Source: Promineifilum sp019695075 (GTDB taxonomy: Bacteria; Chloroflexota; Anaerolineae; Promineifilales; Promineifilaceae). Taken from it: a stretch of DNA of 64,000 bases. Where the stretch lies: NCBI GenBank assembly GCA_026129185.1, contig JAHCIO010000027.1, forward strand, positions 1-64,000, in the 5' to 3' direction. Below, one piece after another: positions 51,902-62,163 of the stretch. Position numbers and translations under genes: made by a program. Below the pieces are notes generated by a model. The model saw only the letters and a list, made by a program, of their open reading frames with translations. It did no database searches and was not told the origin of the DNA. Each line of letters starts with the position of its first letter. Positions within the stretch are counted from its first letter, which is position 1.

Positions 51902-52682
51902 CGGTAAATGTCACAACTCCTGTATGGATCAGGTATAGGGCTTTCGTGCTCAGGGTTTGGTAGTGCATCGGCCAGCTACGCAGCAGGCGCAACGCCGCCG
52001 GCCCGCCGGCCAACGGCAGCAGCGGGGCCAGGCTCGGGCAAGTAATGTAGACGCGCGCGGCGGCCTGCACCTTCGGCCGCGTCACCACGCCGCCATAGCC
52101 GACAAAAAGATCGACCGCGTCGCCGGCCAGCAGGTCGCTGTAGCCGTCGCCGATCAGCAGCGAGCGGCCGCGCTGCTCGCCCAGCAGTTCGCGAACGATC
52201 TGCGCCTTGCCGTCGCTGACCGTCAGCGCGCCTTCCTGGTGGGCCAGGTAGCGGCGCTCGTCGCCTTTCTCCCACCAGCGGCCGGACAGTTCGTTGTAGG
52301 TCAGGCCGACGGCGCGGATGCGCTCGCGCGGGATGCCCAGGTAGATGCCGAACTCGACGACCGGCTCGGCCAGGCCGCCGCTGATGATGTAGACCTTGTG
52401 GCCCAGGCCTTGCAGGGCGGTGATGACGCGGGCGGCGTCTTCGACGATGTGGCGCTTGTAGCTGCGCCGGATGTCGAAGACCTGTTGCTGCGTGGGTCGC
52501 ACGGCGCGCAGACGTTTGTCGTAGACCTCGCTCAGGTCAAGTTGGCCGTCCATGGCCGCCTGGGTCAGGATTTCGACGCGCCGGCCCTTGCCGACGGACT
52601 CGGCCAGCACGTCAATGCCCTCCACGGCGGTCAGCGTGGAGTCGCAGTCGAAGAAGACGTGCTCATAGTGGGGCCAGCGCAT
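51840..52682 (-). CDS. serB: HAD-family phosphatase, probable phosphoserine phosphatase
   Basis: 280 residues. HAD motifs: I FFDCDSTLTAVEG with the nucleophile Asp, II IISGG, and III/IV with the Lys in SDGKAQIVRELL and IGDGYSDLLAG. This is the SerB-like set. An extra C-terminal stretch of about 60 residues contains an overlap with the next gene. The order of transcription serB, aminotransferase, serA gives all three steps from 3-phosphoglycerate to serine in one operon. A different small-molecule phosphatase function is possible. Confidence 0.85.
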   Translation of the reverse strand: MRWPHYEHVFFDCDSTLTAVEGIDVLAESVGKGRRVEILTQAAMDGQLDLSEVYDKRLRAVRPTQQQVFDIRRSYKRHIVEDAARVITALQGLGHKVYIISGGLAEPVVEFGIYLGIPRERIRAVGLTYNELSGRWWEKGDERRYLAHQEGALTVSDGKAQIVRELLGEQRGRSLLIGDGYSDLLAGDAVDLFVGYGGVVTRPKVQAAARVYITCPSLAPLLPLAGGPAALRLLRSWPMHYQTLSTKALYLIHTGVVTFTDEHLESRFRAAFLHPEPTTH

Positions 52683-52781
52683 TGGCGTTTCAGTCCGGTT
52701 GGCGTGCCGGCGGCTGTCGGGCCGCGATGTCAGCGGGGCACATACTATGCCGACTGATGATTTTAGTCACTAAGGGCGGTT

Positions 52782-52813
52782 TTGCCAACGGATTGGCAAG
52801 GGCGCGCTATAAT
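52782..52813 (+). promoter_or_regulatory. Promoter with inverted repeat operator before SWIM gene
   Basis: A consensus -10 TATAAT at 52808-52813, about 30 nt before the ATG 52843. Overlapping the -35 region is a perfect inverted repeat TTGCCAA-CGGA-TTGGCAA (52782-52799), placed where a repressor could block polymerase. GGGAGG at 52829-52834 is the ribosome site. Confidence 0.5.
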
Positions 52814-52842
52814 CAGGCCAACCCGCCTGGGAGGTCATACCC

Positions 52843-54525
52843 ATGTCCATCACTCTCGCTACCTTCAGACGCAACATCGACGCGACCATGCTCGACCGCG
52901 GCCAAAGCTATTATGACAACGGCCATGTCGTTGGGCTGGATGAGCTGGACGCTAACCGTTGGCAAGCGGAAGTGGCCGGGACCTATCCCTATACTGTCAC
53001 GATCTACATCGCTGATGACGGTGCGCTTAGTTGGGTCTGTTCCTGCCCCTACGTTGATGGCCCGGTCTGCAAGCACGTCGTCGCCACGCTCTATGCCATC
53101 GAAAGCGCACTCGATCCGGCCTCTTCCCAGCCGCGCAAAAGGCGTCAGACTCGCACTGATCAAGTGCATGAGGTCATCGGCCAATTGACCCATGACCAAC
53201 TGGTTGCTTTGCTCGTCGAACTGGCGAACGGGGATCGCCAGGTCGCCCACATGCTGCTGGCCCGCTACAGTTCACCCACAGCCGACAAGACGGCCGCCAA
53301 GCACCTAGTCAAGGACGCGCTCAGCTTCGGCCGCGATCGGTACGGCCTCCTCGACTATCGCGCCACGATGGAAGCGGCGCAGTCGGTCAACCGGCTGTTC
53401 AGCCGTGCCAATAAGTTGCGTGAGACCGGGCAGGTCACTGAAGCACTGCTGCTCTACCAAGCCATCCTCGAAGAGGTCGTGCCCGCTTTGCAGAAAGCCG
53501 ACGATTCATCCGGGTCGCTGAGCGGCTGCGTTGAGATGGCGCTGGAGGGGCTGGAGGAGGTCGGGGCGCAGCTGTCGCCCGCCGGGCGTGTGGCCCTTTT
53601 CGACTACTGCCTCAGCGATGAGATGGCCAAAGTGATGGCTGAATGGCATTGGGGATGGGCCTTGCTGCAACTGGCCGGCCGGCTCATGACCACCCCGCTG
53701 CAACGGGTGACGCTCTTCGACGCCCTGGACGGGGCAGCCCTGCGCCATGACGAGAATGCATGGACTCGCGAGCACGACCGTGCCCAGGCAGCTGAGATCA
53801 AGTTCGCCGTCATCCAGCAGCAGGATGACGAGGCAGCCGTGCAAGCCTTTCTGGAGGCCCATAGCGAGCACGAGAAGATGCGCATTCGGTTGGCTCATTT
53901 CTACCTCGACCACGGCAGCCCGGACGCGGCGCGGCAGGTGTGTCAGGTGTGGCTCGATAATCCGCCCGCTCACAAGGCGGGCCTACGGCGCGGCTTTTTG
54001 GAGATGCTCCGCTTGATCGCCGAGCGGACAGGAGACAAGGCCGGCGTCGTGCGCCAGACGGCGGCGCTGTTCTTGGAAACCGGCGACATGGCTACCTATC
54101 GACAGCTGAAGGAGATGGTCGGGCCGGAGAATTGGCCCGTCTACAGGCCCGGCTTCCTGGCGCGCATGACGACCGAGGGCGGGCCGTGGCTCAACCGCGG
54201 CGCTGTCTATGCCGCGGAGGCAATGTGGGCGGAGTTGATGGCCGTCGTTCGCAGCCGCCCTGACGAGGCAATCTTCTGGCATCAACAGTTAGCCCCGCGC
54301 TACCCCAAGGAGTTGAGCGCTATCTACAAGCAATTGGCCGGGCGGACACTGGACCGGAACATGAATCGCGCTGGCTATCAGAACGCATGTGCCTATCTGC
54401 TGCGGATGCAGGAGGTAGACCCGACCGGCGCAGCGGCGGTGGTGGCCAGTTGGCGGACGGAGTATAAGAATCGCCGCGCCCTGCAGGATGAGCTAACCAA
54501 GGCCTTCGGCCGGCCGCTGGGGTGA
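52843..54525 (+). CDS. SWIM zinc-finger protein
   Basis: 560 residues. A SWIM domain near the N-terminus has the C-x-C-x7-C-x-H pattern (Cys66, Cys68, Cys76, His78 in VCSCPYVDGPVCKHVVA). The rest is alpha-helical and looks like tetratricopeptide-type or HEAT-type repeats (EALLLYQAILEEVVPALQKA, ARQVCQVWLDNPP). SWIM domains bind DNA or protein; the partner is unknown. Lower GC and different codon use than neighbours are suggested by eye but not measured. Has its own promoter; monocistronic. Confidence 0.8.
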   Translation: MSITLATFRRNIDATMLDRGQSYYDNGHVVGLDELDANRWQAEVAGTYPYTVTIYIADDGALSWVCSCPYVDGPVCKHVVATLYAIESALDPASSQPRKRRQTRTDQVHEVIGQLTHDQLVALLVELANGDRQVAHMLLARYSSPTADKTAAKHLVKDALSFGRDRYGLLDYRATMEAAQSVNRLFSRANKLRETGQVTEALLLYQAILEEVVPALQKADDSSGSLSGCVEMALEGLEEVGAQLSPAGRVALFDYCLSDEMAKVMAEWHWGWALLQLAGRLMTTPLQRVTLFDALDGAALRHDENAWTREHDRAQAAEIKFAVIQQQDDEAAVQAFLEAHSEHEKMRIRLAHFYLDHGSPDAARQVCQVWLDNPPAHKAGLRRGFLEMLRLIAERTGDKAGVVRQTAALFLETGDMATYRQLKEMVGPENWPVYRPGFLARMTTEGGPWLNRGAVYAAEAMWAELMAVVRSRPDEAIFWHQQLAPRYPKELSAIYKQLAGRTLDRNMNRAGYQNACAYLLRMQEVDPTGAAAVVASWRTEYKNRRALQDELTKAFGRPLG

Positions 54526-54594
54526 TTTCGGGCGATGTCGAGCGGGCGTCGGGAAATCTTGAATGGCGTGTAGATACGATTTAAGACACCACTT

Positions 54595-55512
54595 TCAGTT
54601 GGCGTCACCCGTGTCCTTCTCAGCCCATTCCACCAGCCGCGCCAACCCCTCCTCCAACCCCACCCGCGCCCGCCAGCCGATGAGCGCCTCGGCCGCGGCG
54701 GCGTCGGCGGCGTGGCGGGGGGCCTCGCCGGGGCGGGAGGGCAGCGCGCCGGGCAGCGGCCGCCCGCCGCGGCCGACCAGCGCGTAGAGCCGCTCCACGA
54801 CCGCGCGCACGGCGGTTGTCTGCCCTGTGCCCAGTTCGGCCGTCGTCCCCGGCGGCAGGTCGCGGCCCAGCAGCGCCAGCAGCCCGGCGGCCACGTCATC
54901 GACGTGAATCCAGTCCTTCTCCTGCTGCCCGGCGGTCATGGGGAAGTCTTGCCCGGCGCGGGCGGCGCGCAGGGCGGCCGGCAGCAGCATCGCCGGCGGC
55001 TGGCCGGGGCCGTAGGCCTGGAAGATCATCGCTCCGTGGATGGGCCAGGCCGCGGCGCGGGCATACATAGCGCAGAAGGCCCACGCGGCGACCTTGCTGG
55101 CGGCGTAGACGTTCGACGGGTCTAGTTCGGCCGAGGTGCGGGCGACGATGAGTTGCTGCGTCGTCGCCGCGCCGTCGAAGCAGGCGCGCAGCAGGTTGAG
55201 CGTGCCGGTGACGTTGTGGCTGAGGGCCAGGCGCGGGTCGAGGAATGGATCGCTGACGCCGGCCGCGGCCAGGTGGATGACTTGCTCCGGTTGCGCCTCG
55301 CGCACGGCGCGGGCCGTCAGGGGGTAGTTGCGCAGGTCGCCGTAGACGACAGCGAACGCCGGCCGCAACTTGGCCAGCGGCGCGGGCAGGGGCGCGCCGG
55401 CGAACTCCTCCAGCAGCAGCAGCGTCACGTCGGCCCGCTCGATCAGGCGCGGCAACAACGCGCGGCCCACGAAGCCGGTCGCGCCGGTGACGAGGACACG
55501 CGCCCGGCTCAT
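54595..55512 (-). CDS. NAD-dependent nucleotide-sugar epimerase/dehydratase
   Basis: 305 residues of the extended SDR fold: VLVTGATGFVGRALLPRL for NAD binding, VIHLAAAGVSDPF, and the Tyr-x3-Lys active site in NVYAASKVAAWAF. The product is probably a deoxy- or epimerised sugar nucleotide. Its start overlaps the upstream dehydratase gene by 4 nt, so the two are translationally coupled and probably act in one sugar pathway. The exact reaction cannot be read from the sequence. Confidence 0.85.
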   Translation of the reverse strand: MSRARVLVTGATGFVGRALLPRLIERADVTLLLLEEFAGAPLPAPLAKLRPAFAVVYGDLRNYPLTARAVREAQPEQVIHLAAAGVSDPFLDPRLALSHNVTGTLNLLRACFDGAATTQQLIVARTSAELDPSNVYAASKVAAWAFCAMYARAAAWPIHGAMIFQAYGPGQPPAMLLPAALRAARAGQDFPMTAGQQEKDWIHVDDVAAGLLALLGRDLPPGTTAELGTGQTTAVRAVVERLYALVGRGGRPLPGALPSRPGEAPRHAADAAAAEALIGWRARVGLEEGLARLVEWAEKDTGDAN

Positions 55513-56498
55513 GGCCGCAGGTAGGCGCGATACCAGCGCATGGCCTCTTCCAGGCCGGCGGCGAGGCTGTACTGCGGCTCCCAGCCCACGGCCGCCAGCG
55601 CCTTCCGCGGGCTGAGATACTCGTCCTGAATCTCGTGCTTGACCTCATTCAGGATGAGCGGCTGCCAGTCGGCGTGCTCCGACAGGGCGATGATCGTCCG
55701 CACCACGTCGAGGGCGGAGACGGGGCAGCCGGAGCCGAGATTGAACGGCTCGCCGCGCACGCCCGGCTCGGTCAGTCGCTCGGCCAGCATCAGATAGCCG
55801 CGCACGGCGTCGGCGACGTAGAGGTAATCGCGCCGGAAGGAGCCGTCGGAGCGGATGACCGGTTGCTCGTGGCGCAGAAGGCTGCGGATAGTTCCCGGAA
55901 TCAGCCGGTTCCAGCTCACGTCGCCGCCGCCGTAGAGGTTGGAGCAGCGCGTGACGGCGATGGCCAGGCCGTAGGTGTGGGCGAACGACTGGGCGATCAG
56001 GTCGGCGCAGCTCTTGGAGACTTCATAAGGGTGGCGGCCCTGCAAGGGATAGTCCTCGCGGTAGGGCAGGTTGAGCTGTTCGCCGTAGGCCTTCTCGCTG
56101 CTGGCGATGATGACGCCGCGCACCGAGGGCGTCTGGCGCACCGCCTCAAGCAGCAGCCACGTGCCGCGAATGTTGGTCTCGAACGTGGCCACCGGCTCGC
56201 GGTTGGCCACGCCGACAATCGTCTGCCCGGCCAGGTGGAAGACCGTGTCGATGGCGCAGTCAATGAGTGTGCGCTGCAGGAGGGTGTAATCCAGCAGTTC
56301 GCCCGGCACCTGCTCGACGCGGTCGATCAGCCCATTGCGGACGAGTTGCGACTCCGGCTCGCGCTCGCGGACGAGGCCGACGACCGACGCGCCGCGTTCC
56401 AGCAGCGCCGCCGTGAGCCACGATCCCAGGAAGCCGGTGCAGCCGGTGATGAAGACGCGCCGCCCGCGCCAGAAGTCGGTTTCGCTTGCGTCGCTCAA
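55509..56498 (-). CDS. Sugar-nucleotide 4,6-dehydratase-like protein, CDP-glucose dehydratase type
   Basis: 329 residues of the extended SDR fold: VFITGCTGFLGSWLTAALLE (the GFLGSWL form is typical of CDP-glucose 4,6-dehydratase, RfbG), VFHLAGQTIVG, ASSEKAYGE and the active site HPYEVSKSCADLIAQSF. It also has RRDYLYVADAVRGYLML. Most likely makes a 4-keto-6-deoxy sugar nucleotide. It sits 25 nt downstream of folD and overlaps the following epimerase gene. Confidence 0.83.
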   Translation of the reverse strand: MSDASETDFWRGRRVFITGCTGFLGSWLTAALLERGASVVGLVREREPESQLVRNGLIDRVEQVPGELLDYTLLQRTLIDCAIDTVFHLAGQTIVGVANREPVATFETNIRGTWLLLEAVRQTPSVRGVIIASSEKAYGEQLNLPYREDYPLQGRHPYEVSKSCADLIAQSFAHTYGLAIAVTRCSNLYGGGDVSWNRLIPGTIRSLLRHEQPVIRSDGSFRRDYLYVADAVRGYLMLAERLTEPGVRGEPFNLGSGCPVSALDVVRTIIALSEHADWQPLILNEVKHEIQDEYLSPRKALAAVGWEPQYSLAAGLEEAMRWYRAYLRP

Positions 56499-56523
56499 AT
56501 GGCGTATCCCCGGCCCGCCGCGG

Positions 56524-57411
56524 CTAGGCCCGCTTGGCCAACGCGATCTCGGCCGCCCGCAAGGTATTCTTCATCAGCATGGCGATGGTCATTGGGCCGA
56601 CGCCGCCGGGCACGGGCGTGATCGCCCCGGCGACTTCCTTGGCCGACTCGAAATCCACGTCGCCGACAAGGCGATAGCCGCGCTTGGCCGTCGGGTCGTC
56701 CTTCTGGTTGATGCCCACGTCGATGACCGCCGCGCCGGGCTTGAGCATGTCGCCGGTGATCATCTCGGTCTGGCCGATGGCGGCGATGACGATGTCGGCC
56801 TGGCGGATGTGGCCGGGCAGGTCGCGGGTGCGGCTGTGACAGATGGTGACCGTGGCGTCGCGCTTCTGCAAGAGCATGGCCACAGGCAGGCCGACGATGT
56901 TGGAGCGGCCGACGACGACCGCGTCGGCCCCGCGGATGGGAATGCCGCTTTCCTCCAGCAGGACGATGCAGCCGTAGGGCGTGCAGGGGATGAATAGCGG
57001 GTCGCGCCCCTTCATGGCCAGGCGGCCAATGTTGACCGGGTGGAAGCCGTCGACGTCTTTCTCCAGGCTGATGGTGTTCAGCACGGCCTCTTCGTTGAGG
57101 TGCTTGGGCAGCGGCAGCTGGACGAGAATGCCGTTGACGTTGGGATTGGCGTTCAGGTCGGCCACCAGCTTCTCGACTTGCTGCTGGGTGGCGTCGGCCG
57201 GCAGTTCGTGGCCAAACGAGATGATGCCCAATTCCTCGCAGGTCTTGCGCTTGCTGCGCACGTAGGTGGCCGAGGCCGGGTTCTCGCCGACAAGCACGGT
57301 CGCCAGCCCCGGTGTGTAGCCGTGGTCTTCCTTCATGCGGGCGACGGCCTGGCGCACTTCCTGGCGCACCTTTTCGGCGATGGCCTTTCCGTCGATGATC
57401 GCTGCGGTCAT
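56524..57411 (-). CDS. folD: Methylenetetrahydrofolate dehydrogenase/cyclohydrolase
   Basis: 295 residues. It shows the folate-site TYVRSKRKTCEELGI with the catalytic Lys, VNGILVQLPLPKHLN, VDGFHPVNIGRL, and the Rossmann-type VVGRSNIVGLPVAMLL. The C-terminal PVPGGVGPMTIAML is the second family signature. Interconverts methylene-, methenyl- and formyl-THF with NADP. It opens the minus-strand unit that continues with two sugar-nucleotide genes, and a terminator separates it from the upstream small gene. Confidence 0.96.
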   Translation of the reverse strand: MTAAIIDGKAIAEKVRQEVRQAVARMKEDHGYTPGLATVLVGENPASATYVRSKRKTCEELGIISFGHELPADATQQQVEKLVADLNANPNVNGILVQLPLPKHLNEEAVLNTISLEKDVDGFHPVNIGRLAMKGRDPLFIPCTPYGCIVLLEESGIPIRGADAVVVGRSNIVGLPVAMLLQKRDATVTICHSRTRDLPGHIRQADIVIAAIGQTEMITGDMLKPGAAVIDVGINQKDDPTAKRGYRLVGDVDFESAKEVAGAITPVPGGVGPMTIAMLMKNTLRAAEIALAKRA

Positions 57412-57446
57412 GGTAGAACCTTCCTAGAGGGAGATGTGGAGTAGAG

Positions 57447-57485
57447 TGGGAAACAGAAAGAGCCTCTACCTGGTGTCAGAGGCTC
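57447..57485 (-). terminator. Intrinsic terminator of the small membrane protein gene
   Basis: On the minus strand, GAGCCTCT (plus-strand 57478-57485) pairs with AGAGGCTC (57460-57467), an 8-bp stem with a 10-nt loop, followed by TTTCTGTTT. It lies 37 nt downstream of the small gene's stop and 36 nt before the folD start. Confidence 0.75.
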
Positions 57486-57521
57486 ATGGAAAGACAATCA
57501 ATTGGCGGCGTGTGCGCTCCC

Positions 57522-57719
57522 TTACTTCGGCAGCAAGTTGGTGCCCATGAACTTGTCGAGCCAGATGGCGATGGCCAGGCCAATCGTCAGGGTCGTGAAG
57601 AACATGTAGATGGGGCCATATTCGGCCGGGGTCGTGCCGATGAACATAGTGATCAGCACGGTCAGACCAAAGGCCACACCGAAGGAGATGACTGCCAAGA
57701 GTAGACGTTTGAGCAACAT
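57522..57719 (-). CDS. Small two-helix membrane protein
   Basis: 65 residues: MLLKRLLLAVISFGVAFGLT, continuing hydrophobic, then a short loop (GTTPAEYGP) and a second helix (IYMFFTTLTIGLAIAIWL), ending in DKFMGTNLLPK. No family is recognised. The ATG at 57719 is preceded by GGAGG and a promoter; a longer upstream frame is unlikely. It has its own terminator, so it is monocistronic. It is divergent from the ABC exporter pair, which may hint at a related job. Confidence 0.7.
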   Translation of the reverse strand: MLLKRLLLAVISFGVAFGLTVLITMFIGTTPAEYGPIYMFFTTLTIGLAIAIWLDKFMGTNLLPK

Positions 57720-57762
57720 GCGGGCTTGCCTCCAGTTGTGTAATCCATCACAAACCGAAGCA

Positions 57763-57790
57763 ATTGTAGCAGATAAGACCATGCCGACAA
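57763..57790 (-). promoter_or_regulatory. Promoter for the small membrane protein gene
   Basis: On the minus strand TTGTCG (plus-strand 57785-57790), a 16-nt spacer and TACAAT (57763-57768). The spacing to the start at 57719 leaves a leader of about 35 nt. Confidence 0.55.
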
Positions 57791-57857
57791 GCAAAGCCGC
57801 GGGCCGCTCAAATCCAAATAGTTCGTTAGATATTTGCCTAACGAGGCCCGGATTGTG

Positions 57858-57866
57858 TGGTATAAT
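57858..57866 (+). promoter_or_regulatory. Extended -10 promoter for the ABC exporter genes
   Basis: TGG followed by a perfect TATAAT (57861-57866) forms an extended -10, 30 nt before the ATG at 57896. TTGCCT at 57834-57839 is too far for a normal -35. Confidence 0.6.
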
Positions 57867-57895
57867 GGGGCGACCAAAAGGGGGTTTTGCGCATC

Positions 57896-59701
57896 ATGAG
57901 TGAACAAGCGAGTTCGGTGCGGGCGGCCGGCAGCGCCACGTGGCGGCTGCTGGGCTACCTGCGCCCCTATCGCCGCGAGGTCAGCGTGGCCTACGTGGCC
58001 ATGCTGCTGGGCACGGGCCTGAACCTGATTGTGCCCCGCATTATGGCCTGGGCGATTGACTATGGCCTGGACAAGGGGCAGGCGTCGTACCTGTTTCTTG
58101 CCGGCGGCATCATTATGGCTATCGCCGTTGTGCGCGGCCTGCTCGGCTTCGCCCAACGCTACTATGGCGAGTGGCTGACCCATCGCGTGGCCTACGATCT
58201 GCGTAACGACTTCTACAACGCGGTGCAGTACCAGCCCTTCGCCTTCCACGACCAAAGCCACACCGGCGACCTGATGAGCCGGGCCACGGGCGACATCGCC
58301 GAGTCGGAGCGCTTCGCCGGCATTGGCCTGATGGACTTCCTATCGACGATGCTGCTGCTCGCCGGCGTGGTCGTCGCCATGCTGCTCCAATCGGCGCCGC
58401 TGGCGCTGCTGGGGCTGATTCCGCTGCCCATCCTGCTGATCACCACAACGCGCTTCGGCCTGACCATCGAGCCGATGTTCAAGCGCATCCAGGAGCAGAT
58501 GGGCGTGCTGTCCACCGTCATGCAGGAGAGCCTGACCGGCATCCGCGTCGTCAAGGCCTTCGCCCGCGAGCCGCACGAGCTGGACAAGTTCGACCGCGAG
58601 AACAACGAGTGGTTCGCCCGCCGCGAGGGGGTCATCAAGAAGTGGGGCAACAACTGGCCCTTTATGACCTTCCTGATCGCCATGAGCATCTTCCTGCTAC
58701 TGCTCTTCGGCGGGCCGGCGGCGCTCGACGGCCGCATCACCGTCGGCGCGCTGTTCGCCATGATCTCCTACGTCCTGATGCTCAACACGCCCGTCCAGCG
58801 GCTCGGCTTCCTGGTCAACCTGGCGGCCACGGCCGGGGCCAGCGCCGCGCGCATCCTGGAGATCATCGACCTGCCCGGCGAGGTCGTCGACCGGCCCGAC
58901 GCCATCGAGTTGGGCCGGGCGCGCGGCGACGTCCGGTTCGACCACGTCTCCTTCGGCTATCGCGACGGCCTGAACATCCTGGCCGACATCGACTTCCACG
59001 CCCGGTCGGGCGAGCGCGTCGCCCTCATCGGGCCGACGGGGTCAGGCAAGTCAACCATCACCAACCTCATCCCGCGCTTCTACGACGTCAGCAGCGGCCG
59101 TGTGCTGGTCGATGACCAGGACGTGCGCGACTTGCAGCTGCGGAGCCTGCGCCGCCAGATCGGCATCGTCATGCAGGAGCCATTCCTGTATAGCCAGACG
59201 GTGGCCGAGAACATCGCCTATGGTCGGCCGGAGGCCAGCCGCGAGGAGGTCGAGGCCGCGGCCCACGTGGCCCACGCCCACGACTTCATCCTGGAACTGC
59301 AAGACGGCTACGAGACCCGCGTCGGCGAGCGCGGCGTGACGCTGAGCGGCGGCCAGAAGCAGCGCATCGCCATCGCCCGCGCCCTGCTGGCCGACCCGCG
59401 CATCCTGATTCTCGACGACTCCACCAGCAGCGTGGACACGGAGACGGAGCACCTCATCCAGTCGGCGCTGGCCGAACTGATGAAGGGGCGGACGACGTTC
59501 ATCATCGCCCAGCGCCTGCTGACGCTGAAGAACGCCGACACCATCCTCGTCCTCGACCAGGGGCGCATCGCCGAGCGCGGCACGCACCAGTCATTGCTGG
59601 CCGAGGAGGGGCTTTACCGGCAGATCTACGACCTGCAACTGAAGGATCAGGAGGAGTTCGTCGCTCTCCAGGAGCGCATGGCCGCGGAGGCGAGGAGATA
59701 G
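57896..59701 (+). CDS. ABC exporter half-transporter, degenerate ATPase site
   Basis: 601 residues: six transmembrane helices (about 25-320) and one ATPase domain. Walker A is GPTGSGKST and the signature LSGGQKQR is canonical. Walker B ends LILDDSTSSVD with Asp where the catalytic Glu is expected, and the switch His is Gln (IIAQRLLTL). It thus has the non-hydrolysing site of a heterodimeric exporter of the BmrCD/LmrCD/TM287-288 kind. The partner gene begins 4 nt downstream. The substrate is unknown; drugs or lipids are typical. ATG 57896 was chosen over an upstream TTG. Confidence 0.92.
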   Translation: MSEQASSVRAAGSATWRLLGYLRPYRREVSVAYVAMLLGTGLNLIVPRIMAWAIDYGLDKGQASYLFLAGGIIMAIAVVRGLLGFAQRYYGEWLTHRVAYDLRNDFYNAVQYQPFAFHDQSHTGDLMSRATGDIAESERFAGIGLMDFLSTMLLLAGVVVAMLLQSAPLALLGLIPLPILLITTTRFGLTIEPMFKRIQEQMGVLSTVMQESLTGIRVVKAFAREPHELDKFDRENNEWFARREGVIKKWGNNWPFMTFLIAMSIFLLLLFGGPAALDGRITVGALFAMISYVLMLNTPVQRLGFLVNLAATAGASAARILEIIDLPGEVVDRPDAIELGRARGDVRFDHVSFGYRDGLNILADIDFHARSGERVALIGPTGSGKSTITNLIPRFYDVSSGRVLVDDQDVRDLQLRSLRRQIGIVMQEPFLYSQTVAENIAYGRPEASREEVEAAAHVAHAHDFILELQDGYETRVGERGVTLSGGQKQRIAIARALLADPRILILDDSTSSVDTETEHLIQSALAELMKGRTTFIIAQRLLTLKNADTILVLDQGRIAERGTHQSLLAEEGLYRQIYDLQLKDQEEFVALQERMAAEARR

Positions 59702-59705
59702 CGTC

Positions 59706-61589
<1,884 letters not shown>

Positions 61590-61709
61590 AGAAGACCCTG
61601 GGGGCGGGTGGGCGATACCAGCCTGCCCGACATGCGCATCAAGGAGGCTATCCGGCAGCCGGCAATAATCGGACGCGAAAAGTCTAGTGAAATTCTTCAC
61701 AAAAAGAGG

Positions 61710-61721
61710 TGACATTTGTCA
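61710..61721. promoter_or_regulatory. Palindrome TGACATTTGTCA upstream of the SpvB-like gene
   Basis: A perfect 5-2-5 palindrome in the 253-nt gap after the ABC exporter. TATGCT boxes at 61743-61748 and 61748-61753 could be a -10. It may be a dimeric regulator site, for example for a response regulator. Nothing else was recognised in this gap apart from an AT-rich stretch at 61686-61723. Confidence 0.35.
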
Positions 61722-61842
61722 TCTAGCTTCCGCGACGAGGGCTATGCTATGCTGATCCTGCCATGCGCCGCTGTGACCGAGGGGAAGAGCAACGGCGCAC
61801 TTGTCAGCCCGGCCGGGGCCATCGCCGAGAAGAGTCATTGCC

Positions 61843-62112
61843 ATGACGGCGCGTCGCCAGGTTCCATTGTCCGCTATTCGCTCCCAGCGTGTTTTTGGTC
61901 TGCTATTTCTCTGTGTTGCTCTTCTATTGGCCGTGACGCCGGTTGCGTCGCAGGATGGGGAGGAACTGCCGCCCCACGAAGCCGCGCCGCCGCGCGAGGC
62001 GGCCGTCCTGGAAGTGACCGTTAGCCCTCAGCCCGATTTGAGCGCCGACCTGGGCGAGACGGCCACGTGCCCGCTGTCGTCGCCAATACGCTTAACTGAA
62101 TGGCAGTATTAA
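61843..62112 (+). pseudogene. N-terminal part of a secreted SpvB/Rhs-like protein, cut by an insertion
   Basis: From ATG 61843: basic residues (MTARRQVPLSAIRSQR), a hydrophobic signal peptide core (VFGLLFLCVALLLAVTPVAS), then an acidic mature start (QDGEELPPHEAAP). The frame runs to TAA 62110-62112, inside a 72-nt duplication. The same frame continues downstream as the rest of the gene. The gene is either disrupted or mis-assembled here. Confidence 0.7.
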
Positions 62113-62163
62113 GCGACGACTGAAGACGAGACGGCCACCGTGCCCGCTGTCGTCGCCAATACG
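62056..62163. repeat. 72-nt imperfect duplication with palindromic centre
   Basis: A 35-nt sequence at 62056-62090 recurs as 36 nt at 62128-62163, one C longer. The 37 nt between hold CGCTTAACTG and CAGTATTAAGCG, a hairpin with one bulge overlapping the end of copy one. Offset is 72 nt, so it keeps frame, but the inserted part brings in the TAA at 62110. Confidence 0.85.
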
